Shown here: piece by piece, positions 44,797 to 54,043 of the stretch | Layout of the letters: every line of letters begins with the position of its first letter | Position numbering within the stretch: the first letter of the stretch is position 1 | Translations under genes and position numbers: made by a program | The notes under the pieces: model-generated | The model's input: only the letters and a program-made list of their open reading frames with translations | Database searches by the model: none | What the model was told of the DNA's origin: nothing | Assembly: GCA_965279065.1 (NCBI GenBank) | Contig: OZ257134.1 | Location: forward strand, 2,170,001-2,234,000 | Length of the DNA: 64,000 nucleotides | Origin: JAKAXS01 sp965279065 | Lineage (GTDB): Bacteria; Pseudomonadota; Alphaproteobacteria; Rhizobiales; Hyphomicrobiaceae | Direction of reading: 5' to 3'

Positions 44797-46080
44797 CTAT
44801 TTGCTGGATTTGAGATCGGGGCCGCCGCCGCTCGCGGGGCGGTCGCCTTCGCGCAACGCGTGGGCTGCCACCATGCCGGCCTGCGTCAGCTGCTGCCGTC
44901 GAGCCAGGCCCTGGGCCCAGGCCGGCGGACTTGGCGGCGCCGCACCGGGAACCATCGCGCCCGGACCGGCAACACCGCCGGCAGAAGCTGATCCCGTGTC
45001 GCGATAGCCCTGAGCCGCGCCCTGCCGATAGGCGTCGCGGATCGGCGCTGTAGCCGATGCAGCAAGCCGCGACGCCGGTCCCGAAAGTGCTGTGCGCGCG
45101 ACACCCGACAGTCCGCTGGTTTCAAAAGCTGCGCCGACGCGGCCGGAAAGAGATGCGGCGGCCTTGATGCCACCGCCTGCGGCGCGGCCGGCCAGCCGTG
45201 CACCGCCGGCCGTCGCCAATCCACCAGCAACTGCCGTTCCGCCGAGTGCCGCGGTGGTGGCCACGGCCGATCCGGCACCAAGCTGCGGTGCGCCTGAGAT
45301 CAGGCCGGCGGCAATCGCCGGCACGAAGACGGCCAATCCGAACACGGCGATTGCAGCCAGGATGCATGACGCTGCCTGTGTCAGCGCGATCTCGTCGGAT
45401 GGCAGGATCAGCGTGCCGAAGAGATTGGCGCCGATGCCGACAACGATCGCCAGCACCATGAGCTTGATGCCGGAGGAGATGACGTTGCCGAGGACGCGCT
45501 CGGCGAGGAAGGCGGTCTGGCCAAACAGCGCAAACGGCACCAGCACGAAGCCGGCGAGCACGGTCAGCTTGAACTCGATGATGGCGATGAAGAGCTGGAC
45601 CGACAGAACGAAGAAAGCGAGCAGCACGATCACCCACGCAAGCATGAGGACGGCAATGGTGGCGAAGTTGGAGAAGAAGGTCGTGAAGCCCATGAGCTCC
45701 CCGGCCTTCTCGAGCAGCGGCTTCGATGCCGTGAAGCCGGTTGACGCCACGAAGCCCGGCCGCATCAGGTCCGCGGCGGTGAGCGAGGCGCCCGAGGCCT
45801 TGAGCCCGAGCCCGGCAAACGACTGGAAGACAATATCCGCGAGCTCTCGGAAGTTGGAGAGCAGGAGCGCGAAGAAGCCGACGTACAGAACCTTTTTGAT
45901 GAGCTGCGCCGGAACGTTTTCCTCTCCGGCAAGCGCCCAGAACAAGCCGGCGAGCGTGATATCGATCGCGACCAGCACGCTGGTCAGGAACGCCACATCA
46001 CCCGCGACCAGGCCGAACCCGCTGTCGATGTACCGGCTGAAGGTCTCGGTGAAGCGGTCGATAATGGCAAGATCGTCCAT
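44797..46080 (-). CDS. trbL: Conjugal transfer protein TrbL (VirB6-like)
   Basis: 427 residues with at least six membrane helices in the first 290 (for example VAFLTSVLVAIDITLAGLFW and VIVLLAFFVLSVQLFIAII), then a long Ala/Gly-rich cytoplasmic tail. This is the polytopic channel subunit. It lies between trbJ and trbF; the small trbK gene that often sits upstream is absent. Confidence 0.93.
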   Translation of the reverse strand: MDDLAIIDRFTETFSRYIDSGFGLVAGDVAFLTSVLVAIDITLAGLFWALAGEENVPAQLIKKVLYVGFFALLLSNFRELADIVFQSFAGLGLKASGASLTAADLMRPGFVASTGFTASKPLLEKAGELMGFTTFFSNFATIAVLMLAWVIVLLAFFVLSVQLFIAIIEFKLTVLAGFVLVPFALFGQTAFLAERVLGNVISSGIKLMVLAIVVGIGANLFGTLILPSDEIALTQAASCILAAIAVFGLAVFVPAIAAGLISGAPQLGAGSAVATTAALGGTAVAGGLATAGGARLAGRAAGGGIKAAASLSGRVGAAFETSGLSGVARTALSGPASRLAASATAPIRDAYRQGAAQGYRDTGSASAGGVAGPGAMVPGAAPPSPPAWAQGLARRQQLTQAGMVAAHALREGDRPASGGGPDLKSSK

Positions 46081-46114
46081 GTGATCCTCTGGCGTCAGGG
46101 CAAAGCTTCACCGT

Positions 46115-46132
46115 CGGCGGAAACCTCCGCCG
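46115..46132. repeat. GC-rich hairpin between trbJ and trbL
   Basis: CGGCGGA (46115-46121) and TCCGCCG (46126-46132) form a 7-bp perfect stem with a 4-nt loop in the 122-nt trbJ-trbL gap. There is no T-tract. It occupies the place of trbK and may be a processing or attenuation element. Confidence 0.5.
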
Positions 46133-46202
46133 TTGGTCCTTTCTGTGGTCGGGCGTCAGAGAGCAGCTACTGGGATGGTCAGCGCACGCGATTCGTACGG
46201 GC

Positions 46203-46928
46203 CTAGCGGCCTGCCGAGTACGCGGATCCCGTGCCGACAAACGACTTGAAGCGCTGTCGGGCCTCCTCCTCGGTGGCGAGATCGCGCGCCCGGGTCAGGG
46301 TCTCGGCGCGCGCCTGGGTGGCCAACAGACCTTGCAGCGCGAGCGACTGCTTGACGCTGAGGCCGGTGAGCTCGTTGCCGGCTTGCGCTGCCTCGAGCGC
46401 CCCAACGGCGCTACGCGAACTGGCTAGCGCGTCGCCGAGCAGCCGGGCATCGGTCTCCATGCTGTCGGCAATCTGGCCCTGCACGAGTGCCGAGCGCCGG
46501 AAGGCCGTGTACTCCTCCTCCCAACGGGTCTTGGCATTGCGCAGCACATCGTCAGAGGACAGCGCAACTGATACCTCACCTGGAAACATCTCGTCGTAGC
46601 TGTTTTGGGTTTCCCGCAAGCGCAACGCGATACCTTCTCCTGCCTGGATCTGGCCCTGGATATCGGCAAGCGTGCGCCGCAGGTCCGGGGAGATCGTCGT
46701 GCCGAGAGATGCCAGGTTCTGGTCCATGCGCAAAATGACCTCGGCCTGGTTCTGCAGCGAGCGGACCTGATTGTTGATCTGCTCGAGCGCCCGCGCGGCC
46801 GAGAGCAGATTCTGCTGGTAGTTCGACGGATCGAACACCGTCATCTGCGCCAGCGATTGCGCCGTTCCGCCTATCAGAACACCGGCGGCAACTGGCAACA
46901 TCATGAGAACTCTGCGATTGGGCTTCAT
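46203..46928 (-). CDS. trbJ: Conjugal transfer protein TrbJ (VirB5-like)
   Basis: 241 residues with a signal peptide (VLMMLPVAAGVLIGGTAQSLAQ) and a helical mature part starting at VFDPSNYQQNLLSAARALEQINNQ, the TrbJ hallmark. It is a minor pilus/adhesin component in the periplasm and at the pilus tip. It overlaps trbE by 4 nt. Confidence 0.94.
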   Translation of the reverse strand: MKPNRRVLMMLPVAAGVLIGGTAQSLAQMTVFDPSNYQQNLLSAARALEQINNQVRSLQNQAEVILRMDQNLASLGTTISPDLRRTLADIQGQIQAGEGIALRLRETQNSYDEMFPGEVSVALSSDDVLRNAKTRWEEEYTAFRRSALVQGQIADSMETDARLLGDALASSRSAVGALEAAQAGNELTGLSVKQSLALQGLLATQARAETLTRARDLATEEEARQRFKSFVGTGSAYSAGR

Positions 46929-49552
46929 TTTCCAGCTCCTTTGGCTTTGGCGGGGGTCACACGGAAGGGTGAGAGCCGTTGCGGCAACGGCGCACCTCCC
47001 GGCAGTCCGGGCAACAGCATGCCGTCAGGCGCGGGCGCGTCGGTGGCCGACTTCGCCTGGCGATGCGTGCTCGTTACCGGCATCTCGGGTTGCAACACCT
47101 CTTTCCCCGCCATGGGCAGCGGCGGAGGAATCGCTGCCGGCACCTGCCAGCCGGCGAGGAGGTCGGCAGCCCAGCCGAGACCCTTTGCAGCGAGGAAGCG
47201 CGCGGCGAAGTTTCTGGGATCGCTCACCGCGAGACAGCGATCGATGAGCTGCTGATCGTCGGGAGATGACGCGCCGCAAAGGCCGAGTGCCACCGGTCCG
47301 AGGCCCAGCTCGAAGAGCCGATTGCCGCGGGCGGTTTGCGCATAGTAGTCCCGCTTCGGCGTCGCGGTGCTGAGGATCTCGATCTGGCGGGTGTTGAGTC
47401 CGAAGCGCTCGTAGACGGCTCTCGCCTGCGGCTCGAGCGCGCGCTCGTTGGGAAGGAAGATGCGGGTCGGGCAGCTTTCGATCAGGGCCGGGGCGATGCT
47501 TGAGCGCTCGATGTCAGCCAGCGATTGGGTGGCGAAGACCACGGCGACGTTGCGCTTGCGCAAAGTCTTCAGCCATTCGCGGATGCGTGCGGCAAACAGC
47601 GCGTCATCGAGAAAGGTCCAGGCTTCGTCGAGGACAAGCAAGGTTGGCCGGCCATCGAAGCGCGCCTCCAGGCGGTGGAACAGATAAGTCAGAACGGGCG
47701 GGATCAGCGCCTTGTGCGGCATGAGCTGCTCGAGCTCGACGTGCAGCACGTCCGTCTCGGCAATCTGCTCCGACGATCCGTCCAGAAGCCGGCCGTAAGC
47801 GCCTTCGAGCGTATAAGGCGACAGGGCGGCCACGAGCGCCGCCGACTGGATCAGCACAGCGAGTCCGGTCAGCGTGCGCTCAGCTCGCGGGGCCGATGCC
47901 AAGCTCTGGAGTGCCGTCCACACCGCATCCTTGACGTCGGGCGTGACGCGGACTCCTTCCGCCGCCAGCAGGGCCGTGACCCACTGCAGCGCGAAGGCGA
48001 TCTCGCCCGGCTCGTCGATGCGCGTCAGCGGCTGCAGCGAGAGCGTGCCCTCGAGGCCGAGATCGATACTGGCGCCGCCCATGGCCAACGCCGCGGCGCG
48101 AGTCGAGCGGCCGCGGTCGAATAGGATGACCTGCGCGCCGATGAAACGGCGGAACTGCAGCGCCAGCAGAGCAAGAAGCACGGACTTGCCGGCGCCGGTC
48201 GGACCGACGACCAATGTATGGCCGACGTCGCCGACGTGCAGATCGAGCCGGAATGGCGTGGCGCCGCGCGTCTCCGCCATCATCAGCGTTGGCGCGTTGA
48301 GGTGGCGGTTCATCTCCGGGCCCGCCCATACGGCCGAGACCGGCATCATATGAGCTAGGTTCAAGGTGTGCACGATAGGCTGGCGAACGTTGGCATAGGG
48401 ATTTCCGGGCAGCGAGCCGAGCCAGGCCTCGACGGCGTTCAGGCCCTCGCGGATGGTGACGAAGCCGCGGGTGTTGATGATGCGCTCGACGGCGAGCAGC
48501 TTCTCGTTGGCTTGGAGCGCGTCGGCATCGGCGACGATGACGGCGGTCGTCAGATAGCCGAACGCCACGTCATCCTGCCCGAGCTCTTGCAGCGCCTCGT
48601 CGGCGTCAATAGCCTTGTTGTCGGCATCGGGATCGACCAACGCTGTTTCGCGGTTGAACATGACCTCGCGTAGGATGGCGCCGACCGATTTGCGCTTTGC
48701 GAACCACTGGCGCCGGAGCCGCGTTAGATGACGCGTGGCCTCGGTCTTGTCGAGGGCGATCCACCGGGTGGTCCAGCGATAGGCGAAGCCCAGATCATTC
48801 AGGGCATCGAGCAGTCCCGGAACGGTGGCATTGGGGAAGCCGAGCACGCTCAGCACGCGCAGGTGCTGCTCGCCGAGCTTCGGTTCGATCCCGCCGAGGA
48901 AAGGGCGGTCGCAGAGAATGGCGTCGATATGGGCCGGGATCGCCGGCACGGCAACCGGGTGCCGCTTGTCCGAGATCGTGCCGTGCAGATAGGTCAGCGT
49001 TGCCGCATCGTCGAGTGCCTCAGTCTCGGGCAGGATGGTGGCGAGCATCTGCAGCGCCCGGTCGGTTTCGGTAATAAACCATTCGAGCTGCGCTCGCGGC
49101 CCGCCGTTGATGGCGGTCTCGCCGCTGCGCTCATAGAGCAGCCGATCGGCTCGCGCCTCATTCTCCGGCGGCGGCAGGTAGAGAGAGGTCAGGTAGTATC
49201 GGCTCTCGTGGTGCGCACCGTCGGCGCTGAACGCGGCATAACGCTCCTGGTCGACGAGCCACGACGCCGGATCGGCGAAGCATGCGCCTGGATACCGGTT
49301 GGCGGGACTGCGCTCGGCCTCGAAGAAGAGTGCCCAGCCCGAACCGAACCGCTTCAGCACGTTGTTGAGACGGGCGGTCACCGAGACCAGCTCGGCCTCG
49401 GTGGCGCTGTCGAGGTCGGGACCGCGATAGCGCAGCGTCCGCTGAAACGAACCGTCCTTGTTGAGAACGACGCCCGGCGCCACGAAGCAAGCCCAGGGCA
49501 GATAGTCGGCAAGACCGGTTGATGTCTTGCGGTACTCGGCGAGGTTCAGCAT
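46925..49552 (-). CDS. trbE: Conjugal transfer ATPase TrbE (VirB4-like)
   Basis: 875 residues from ATG 49552 (MLNLAEYRKTSTGLADYLPW); the longer open frame upstream overlaps trbD and is rejected. The N-terminal CagE/TrbE/VirB domain is followed by the ATPase domain with Walker A VGPTGAGKSVL, Walker B LLVLDEAWTFLDD and the motif VFATQSLADIERS. It powers pilus and channel assembly. Its start overlaps the trbD stop by 7 nt. A Pro-rich C-terminal tail (PPPLPMAGKEVLQPEM) extends past the usual end. Confidence 0.96.
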   Translation of the reverse strand: MLNLAEYRKTSTGLADYLPWACFVAPGVVLNKDGSFQRTLRYRGPDLDSATEAELVSVTARLNNVLKRFGSGWALFFEAERSPANRYPGACFADPASWLVDQERYAAFSADGAHHESRYYLTSLYLPPPENEARADRLLYERSGETAINGGPRAQLEWFITETDRALQMLATILPETEALDDAATLTYLHGTISDKRHPVAVPAIPAHIDAILCDRPFLGGIEPKLGEQHLRVLSVLGFPNATVPGLLDALNDLGFAYRWTTRWIALDKTEATRHLTRLRRQWFAKRKSVGAILREVMFNRETALVDPDADNKAIDADEALQELGQDDVAFGYLTTAVIVADADALQANEKLLAVERIINTRGFVTIREGLNAVEAWLGSLPGNPYANVRQPIVHTLNLAHMMPVSAVWAGPEMNRHLNAPTLMMAETRGATPFRLDLHVGDVGHTLVVGPTGAGKSVLLALLALQFRRFIGAQVILFDRGRSTRAAALAMGGASIDLGLEGTLSLQPLTRIDEPGEIAFALQWVTALLAAEGVRVTPDVKDAVWTALQSLASAPRAERTLTGLAVLIQSAALVAALSPYTLEGAYGRLLDGSSEQIAETDVLHVELEQLMPHKALIPPVLTYLFHRLEARFDGRPTLLVLDEAWTFLDDALFAARIREWLKTLRKRNVAVVFATQSLADIERSSIAPALIESCPTRIFLPNERALEPQARAVYERFGLNTRQIEILSTATPKRDYYAQTARGNRLFELGLGPVALGLCGASSPDDQQLIDRCLAVSDPRNFAARFLAAKGLGWAADLLAGWQVPAAIPPPLPMAGKEVLQPEMPVTSTHRQAKSATDAPAPDGMLLPGLPGGAPLPQRLSPFRVTPAKAKGAGK

Positions 49553-49818
49553 GTGAGCGCTCCCTTGTGGCGGGCGTGACGGGAAAGAACGGTGAGGAAG
49601 GCCGGATCCTTGCGCGTCACCCAGACGGCAAGGGCGTGACCCAAGAGCCAGATCAGCAGTCCAGCAAGCCACAGGCGCAGGCCGAGGCCAATCGAGGCGG
49701 CGAGCGTTCCGTTGAGGATGGCAAAGTTGCGGGGACTCCCGGCCAGCAGGATCGGTTCGGTCAAGGACCGATGCAGGGCGACCTCGTAGCCTGGTGCGGT
49801 GGACGGTTGACCGATCAT
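49546..49818 (-). CDS. trbD: Conjugal transfer protein TrbD (VirB3-like)
   Basis: 90 residues from ATG 49818, with GGAG upstream; a TTG at 49836 would add 6 residues. The pattern GYEVALHRSLTEPILLAGSPR followed by two membrane helices (NGTLAASIGLGLRLWLAGLL, IWLLGHALAVWV) is typical of TrbD. It is an inner-membrane channel component working with TrbE. Confidence 0.94.
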   Translation of the reverse strand: MIGQPSTAPGYEVALHRSLTEPILLAGSPRNFAILNGTLAASIGLGLRLWLAGLLIWLLGHALAVWVTRKDPAFLTVLSRHARHKGALTC

Positions 49819-49839
49819 GGTGCGATGAAACTCCAAGCA

Positions 49840-50166
49840 TCAGCCGACGAGCGCGCCGCCGGCGAAAGAGAAAAACGACAGGAAGAATGAGGTGGCGGCG
49901 AAGGCGATCGAGAGACCGAAGACGATCTGCAGCATGCGGCGCAGGCCGCCGCCCATGTCGCCGAAGGCGAGGCTGAGGCCCGTGACGATGATGACGACGA
50001 CGGCGATGACCTTGGCGACCGGGCCTTCGATCGACTCGAGAATGCGTTGCAGCGGCGCCTCCCAGGGCATGCCCGAGCCTGCGGCCTGCGCCTTGGCGGT
50101 CATCAGGACAAGACAGAGCCCTGCATAGGCTGCGCTGTACATGAGACGTCGGATCAGGCGTGACAT
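49840..50166 (-). CDS. trbC: Conjugal transfer prepilin TrbC (VirB2-like)
   Basis: 108 residues from ATG 50166, with GGGAG about 6 nt ahead; an ATG at 50172 is possible. A signal peptide ends near KAQAA, then two hydrophobic segments (VAKVIAVVVIIVTGLSLAF and QIVFGLSIAFAATSFFLSF) form the pilin hairpin. It is the pilus subunit. It lies 13 nt after trbB. Confidence 0.93.
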   Translation of the reverse strand: MSRLIRRLMYSAAYAGLCLVLMTAKAQAAGSGMPWEAPLQRILESIEGPVAKVIAVVVIIVTGLSLAFGDMGGGLRRMLQIVFGLSIAFAATSFFLSFFSFAGGALVG

Positions 50167-50179
50167 CTGCATCTCCCTC

Positions 50180-51169
50180 TCAAACCGTGTGCAAGGTTGG
50201 GCGTCCAAAAGGCTTCAACTCGTAATCGCCGCCGTCGTCCAGGCCCGCGACCTCGAGCACGCTTTCGACGCGACGGCTGATGCCGCGCCCAGCGAGGAAC
50301 ACAACGACGTCGATGGCTTCTGCGATGAGCTCGCGCGGCACCGTGACAACGGCCTCCTGCACGAGCTGCTCGAGCCGGTAGAGACCGGCTTCGGCCGAGT
50401 TGGCGTGGACGGTGGTCACGCCCCCGGGATGCCCGGTGTTCCAGGCCTTCAGCATGTCGAGTGCTTCCGGGCCGCGCACCTCGCCTACGATGATGCGGTC
50501 GGGGCGCAGCCGCAGCGTCGAGCGCACGAGATCGGCGAGCGAGGCGATTCCCGGCTTGGTGCGCAGCGCCACGCAATCGGCTGCCGCACACTTGAGTTCG
50601 CGGGTGTCCTCGAGGATCAGAACGCGCTCGCAAAGGTCGGCAACCTCGGCGAGGAGCGCGTTGACCAGCGTGGTCTTGCCGGACGAGGTGCCGCCTACGA
50701 CGAGAATGTTTTTCCGGTCGCGCACGGCCAGCGCCAATGCTGCGGCCTGGGCCGACGACATGATGCCCGCGAGTACGTAATCGGCAAGGCGGTAGAGCAC
50801 GTCAGCCGGCTTGCGCACGGCAAAGCAGGGCGCCGGCGCCACCGGCGGCATGACGCCCTCAAAGCGCTCGCCGGTCTCGGGCAGCTCGGCCGACACGATC
50901 GGTGCCTTGTCGTGCACCTCTCGGCGCACGTGCGCGGCGACGAGCCGGATAATCCGCTCAGCTTCCGCGCTGCCGATGCGCTCGCCCGTATCCTGGCGGC
51001 CGAAGGCGGAGCGGTCGATCCAGAGTTTGCCGTCCGGATTGACCATGACCTCGATCACCGCCGGATCGGCGAGCGCAGCGGCAATGGTGGGGCCGAAGGC
51101 GGTGCGGAGCATTTGCCGGCGGCGGCTTTGGGCGACCTCGGCAGCAGGCAGAGACGCGATATCAGTCAT
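50180..51169 (-). CDS. trbB: Conjugal transfer ATPase TrbB (VirB11-like)
   Basis: 329 residues. Hexameric traffic ATPase: N-terminal domain with VIEVMVNPDGKLWIDR, Walker A VVGGTSSGKTTLVNAL, Asp box ILEDTRELKC, Walker B LRPDRIIVGEVRG and His box GHPGGVTTVHANSA. It supplies energy to pilus assembly and DNA transfer. It overlaps the CopG-like gene by 8 nt. Confidence 0.96.
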   Translation of the reverse strand: MTDIASLPAAEVAQSRRRQMLRTAFGPTIAAALADPAVIEVMVNPDGKLWIDRSAFGRQDTGERIGSAEAERIIRLVAAHVRREVHDKAPIVSAELPETGERFEGVMPPVAPAPCFAVRKPADVLYRLADYVLAGIMSSAQAAALALAVRDRKNILVVGGTSSGKTTLVNALLAEVADLCERVLILEDTRELKCAAADCVALRTKPGIASLADLVRSTLRLRPDRIIVGEVRGPEALDMLKAWNTGHPGGVTTVHANSAEAGLYRLEQLVQEAVVTVPRELIAEAIDVVVFLAGRGISRRVESVLEVAGLDDGGDYELKPFGRPTLHTV

Positions 51170-51683
51170 TGGTTTCTCCCTCTTGCGATGCTGCTTCGAA
51201 CGCCTGACCGTTGCGGCTGGCTGGACGGCGCTTCAACGGCGCGTCGTCGTCCGCGGTCGCGAACAGGTCCGGCTCGTTGATGGCGATGGTCTCGAGCACC
51301 TCGGACACGAGCCGCTGGTCGCCGGCGAGGCGACGGCCGATTTGGGCGACGAACACTTGAAAGCGCTCTTTGCCGAGCAGGCGTGCCGGCTCCTGCTCGC
51401 TCTGCGGCAGCGGCGGCGTGATAGTCAGATAGTAGCGCACAAACAGTGCCAGCGTTTCAGTGGCGATCGCGACGTCGCGCCGGATCGTGGCCACGGATTT
51501 GCTCAGCTCGTCGAGCCGCCGCGCGAGCACGTCCTCGACGCCAGGATGCTGGTCGGGCGCGAGGCTCGCGCGCAACGCTTCCTCCACGAGGGCGGACTTG
51601 CCGCCGTGGCGCTGGCGGGCAATGAGATCGAACTGCCGTGCCAGGGGCCGAGACAGATAGAGCGTGTAGCGTTTCTTGCTCAT
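51162..51683 (-). CDS. CopG-family ribbon-helix-helix protein of the traG locus
   Basis: 173 residues. The first ~45 residues are a ribbon-helix-helix motif (KRYTLYLSRPLARQFDLIA then GGKSALVEEALRASL). The remainder is helical with a Pro-rich turn (TITPPLPQSEQEPARLLG). In trb-type ICEs this gene sits between traG and trbB and probably regulates the transfer operon or aids the relaxosome. Its start directly follows the traG stop. Confidence 0.85.
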   Translation of the reverse strand: MSKKRYTLYLSRPLARQFDLIARQRHGGKSALVEEALRASLAPDQHPGVEDVLARRLDELSKSVATIRRDVAIATETLALFVRYYLTITPPLPQSEQEPARLLGKERFQVFVAQIGRRLAGDQRLVSEVLETIAINEPDLFATADDDAPLKRRPASRNGQAFEAASQEGETND

Positions 51684-53663
51684 CTAGAGACGCAGCCCCG
51701 GAAACTGAATTACCTGATCGCGATCGTCGCCGGTGGGTAGCGCTTCCTCTGCCTCCTGCAGACCAGCGGCGAATAGCGGCAGATCGCTTATTGGACGCTC
51801 CGGAACCTCCTTCTTGCGGCGCACGCGCTCCTGCGGGCGAACGCGCATGTCGTCTTGCGTTGCATCGGCGCTCACGAGCTCTGACCAGGCCCGGTCGAGG
51901 CGTGCATCTGTGCCGCATGTCCGGCTGGACCAGTCATCGCTGCGTGCAAGCGGCGCGTCGGCAGCTTGGTCCTCGCCGTGCGACTGGGCGGGCATGCATC
52001 GGGCCAGGAAGTTGCGGTCGTCGTAGTACTTGAGCTTGCGGGCGCGGATCGGCGGCACGCCGGACACGAGCACCAGCGACTCGTCCTGCGGAAGCTGCAG
52101 CACCTCGCCCGGCGTCATCAGGGGTCGCGGCGTCTCCTGCTCCGAGATCGTGGTGTTCGGCAGCCAGGCCGACAGGCGCTTGCCCGAAAGATTCGTCTGC
52201 CGCTTGAGCTCGGTCGCCGTACCCAGCGCATCCGACAAGCGTTTGGCCGTCCGTTCGTCATTGGGCGCGAAGGCAATGCGGACGTGGCAGTTGTCAAGGA
52301 TGGCATGATTGGTGCCATAGGCTCTGTCGATCTGGTTGAGGGACTGAGCGACGAGGAAGGCCCGCACGCCGTAGCCGGCCAGGAACGCCAGCGAAGACTC
52401 GAAGAAGTCGAGGCGGCCGAGCGCAGGAAACTCGTCAAGCATCAGCAGGAGACGTCTCCGCGAGGCCGTGGTCTCCGGCAATGTCTCTGTCAGACGGCGC
52501 CCGATCTGGTTCAGGATCAGGCGCACGAGCGGCTTTGTGCGCGAGATGTCGGACGGCGGCACGACCAAATAGAGCGAGACCGGGCGCTCGGCTTCGATCA
52601 GATCGGCGATACGCCAATCCGAACGCAAAGTATTGGCGGCAATCAGCGGATCTCGATAAAGACCGAGGAAACTCATGGCGGTCGAGACGACGCCGGAACG
52701 CTCGTTCTCCGACTTGTTCAGCAGCTCGCGGGCGACCGAGGCCACGACCGGATGCGCCATCGGAGCTTCGGCGGTTCCAATGTGATTGGTCGTCAGCATG
52801 ATCTTGAGGGTGCGCAGGATCGAGCGCGAGGGATCGGCCAGAAAGTTTGCGACGCGCTCCAGCGTCTTGTCCTGCTCGGCGTAAAGGACATGGAGGATGG
52901 CGCCGGTCAGCAGGGCGTGCGCTGTCTTCTCCCAATGATCTCGCCGCTCGCGTGCGCCTTCAGGATCGACGAGGATGTCGGCGATGTTCTGGACGTCGCG
53001 AACCTCATTCGCGCCCTTGCGCACCTCGAGGAGCGGATTGAAGCGAGTAGAGGCCGGGTCGGTCGGATCGAAGCGGAGGCAACGGGAGAACTGCGCGCGC
53101 AAGCCCGAGGTCAGCTCCCAATTCTCGCCCTTGATGTCGTGGACGACGGCCGAGCCGGTCCAGGTGAGCAGCGTCGGCACCACGAGTCCGACGCCCTTGC
53201 CGGACCGCGTCGGCGCGACCGCAAGCACGTGCTCCGGGCCGTCATGACGCAGATAGCAATCGTCGTAGAGACCAAGAATAACGCCTTGGCCGTCCAGGAG
53301 CCCGGCGTCCTCGATGTCGGAGACGTCCGCCCAGCGGGCTGAGCCGTAGGTCGTCGCGACGGACCTGCGGCTTGCCCGCCGGGCGGCTCCCCCAAGCGCG
53401 ATGGCGCCGCTCAGCAGTCCCCCGACTGCGGCGACGACGCCGGCGCGCGCGAACACATCAGGCGCCTCGTGGTCGAAGGCCAGCCACCAGGGCAGGAGCT
53501 GCCAGGGCGCGTAAACCTTGATTCCAGCGAGCTCGATCCACGAGGTGCCGAGCGCAGGCTGATAGCCGAGCATGGCGGCGGCCCATTGCGTAGCCGCCCA
53601 CAGGCAGAAGACGGTCAGGACGGTGGCCGAGGCGATCTGTATGGCAAGTGCGCGATCCGTCAT
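51684..53663 (-). CDS. traG: Type IV coupling protein TraG (VirD4-like)
   Basis: 659 residues from ATG 53663, where AAAGGGAC lies ahead; the upstream frame is not protein-like. Two N-terminal membrane helices (IQIASATVLTVFCLWAATQW and VFARAGVVAAVGGLLSGAIA) are followed by the motor domain: TYGSARWADVSDI, Walker A VAPTRSGKGVGLVVPTLL, Walker B RLLLMLDEFPALGRL and FLVAQSLNQIDRAYG. It delivers the relaxase-bound strand to the Trb channel. It is first of the leftward transfer operon traG-copG-trbBCDEJLFGI. Confidence 0.96.
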   Translation of the reverse strand: MTDRALAIQIASATVLTVFCLWAATQWAAAMLGYQPALGTSWIELAGIKVYAPWQLLPWWLAFDHEAPDVFARAGVVAAVGGLLSGAIALGGAARRASRRSVATTYGSARWADVSDIEDAGLLDGQGVILGLYDDCYLRHDGPEHVLAVAPTRSGKGVGLVVPTLLTWTGSAVVHDIKGENWELTSGLRAQFSRCLRFDPTDPASTRFNPLLEVRKGANEVRDVQNIADILVDPEGARERRDHWEKTAHALLTGAILHVLYAEQDKTLERVANFLADPSRSILRTLKIMLTTNHIGTAEAPMAHPVVASVARELLNKSENERSGVVSTAMSFLGLYRDPLIAANTLRSDWRIADLIEAERPVSLYLVVPPSDISRTKPLVRLILNQIGRRLTETLPETTASRRRLLLMLDEFPALGRLDFFESSLAFLAGYGVRAFLVAQSLNQIDRAYGTNHAILDNCHVRIAFAPNDERTAKRLSDALGTATELKRQTNLSGKRLSAWLPNTTISEQETPRPLMTPGEVLQLPQDESLVLVSGVPPIRARKLKYYDDRNFLARCMPAQSHGEDQAADAPLARSDDWSSRTCGTDARLDRAWSELVSADATQDDMRVRPQERVRRKKEVPERPISDLPLFAAGLQEAEEALPTGDDRDQVIQFPGLRL

Positions 53664-53920
53664 GGCGTCCCTTTCCCCGAGCGCTGCAATTCCGCTCAGC
53701 ATGGGCACGGACCGTCGTTACGTGAATTAGGAAACGCCGTGAAAAACAGGACGATGCGGGAAGTAGCGGGAAGCGCGCTGCTGGTCGCAGACAGACGACG
53801 GCGGGGCGTGACACGCTGATGATCTCGATGCCGCTATCATGTAAGTCGGCCCGTCACCTCCCACTTTAATGCTCTTTTTTCTGGAGGGGCGACTCGCGAT
53901 GTTGGCGCGTGGCCATTGAT
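53664..53920. promoter_or_regulatory. Divergent region between traG and a rightward hypothetical gene
   Basis: 257 nt with no gene. It should hold the promoter of the leftward transfer operon and that of the rightward gene. The AT-rich stretch CACTTTAATGCTCTTTTTT (about 53862-53880) is the best promoter or terminator candidate. No clear operator palindrome was recognised. Confidence 0.35.
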
Positions 53921-54043
53921 ATGGAGGCTAGAGTGCCTGACCGTGATGATGAACTTGGCGATGATGTAGCGGCGCAATTTGAGGATGCTGCTGATTGGAT
54001 GCATGGGACGCTGTTCAGCGCGTTCCATGTTGGAAGCGTTTAG
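53921..54043 (+). pseudogene. Possible frame-shifted N-terminus of the next gene
   Basis: ATG 53921 (or GTG 53909) opens a 40-codon frame with an acidic, protein-like start (MEARVPDRDDELGDD, then FEDAADWMHGTLFSAF) ending at TAG 54041. The next long frame begins only 74 nt into it, straight after its own stop and from a TTG. A single -1 type shift near 54030-54045 would join both into one protein of about 325 residues. Confidence 0.4.

Noticed and set aside
45092..46084. 330-codon plus-strand frame opposite trbL
   Set aside because: Ser/Thr/Pro/Lys-rich antisense frame of a membrane protein gene; no start signal.
45998..46240. 80-codon minus frame as a possible trbK
   Set aside because: It overlaps the trbJ end and trbL start, is Arg/Pro/His-rich and lacks a signal or lipobox.
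49553..49840. N-terminal extension of TrbE
   Set aside because: It overlaps trbD entirely and is not TrbE-like; ATG 49552 gives the conserved start.
51966..53342. 458-codon plus-strand frame opposite traG
   Set aside because: Arg/Gln/His-rich antisense frame; traG is complete with all motifs.
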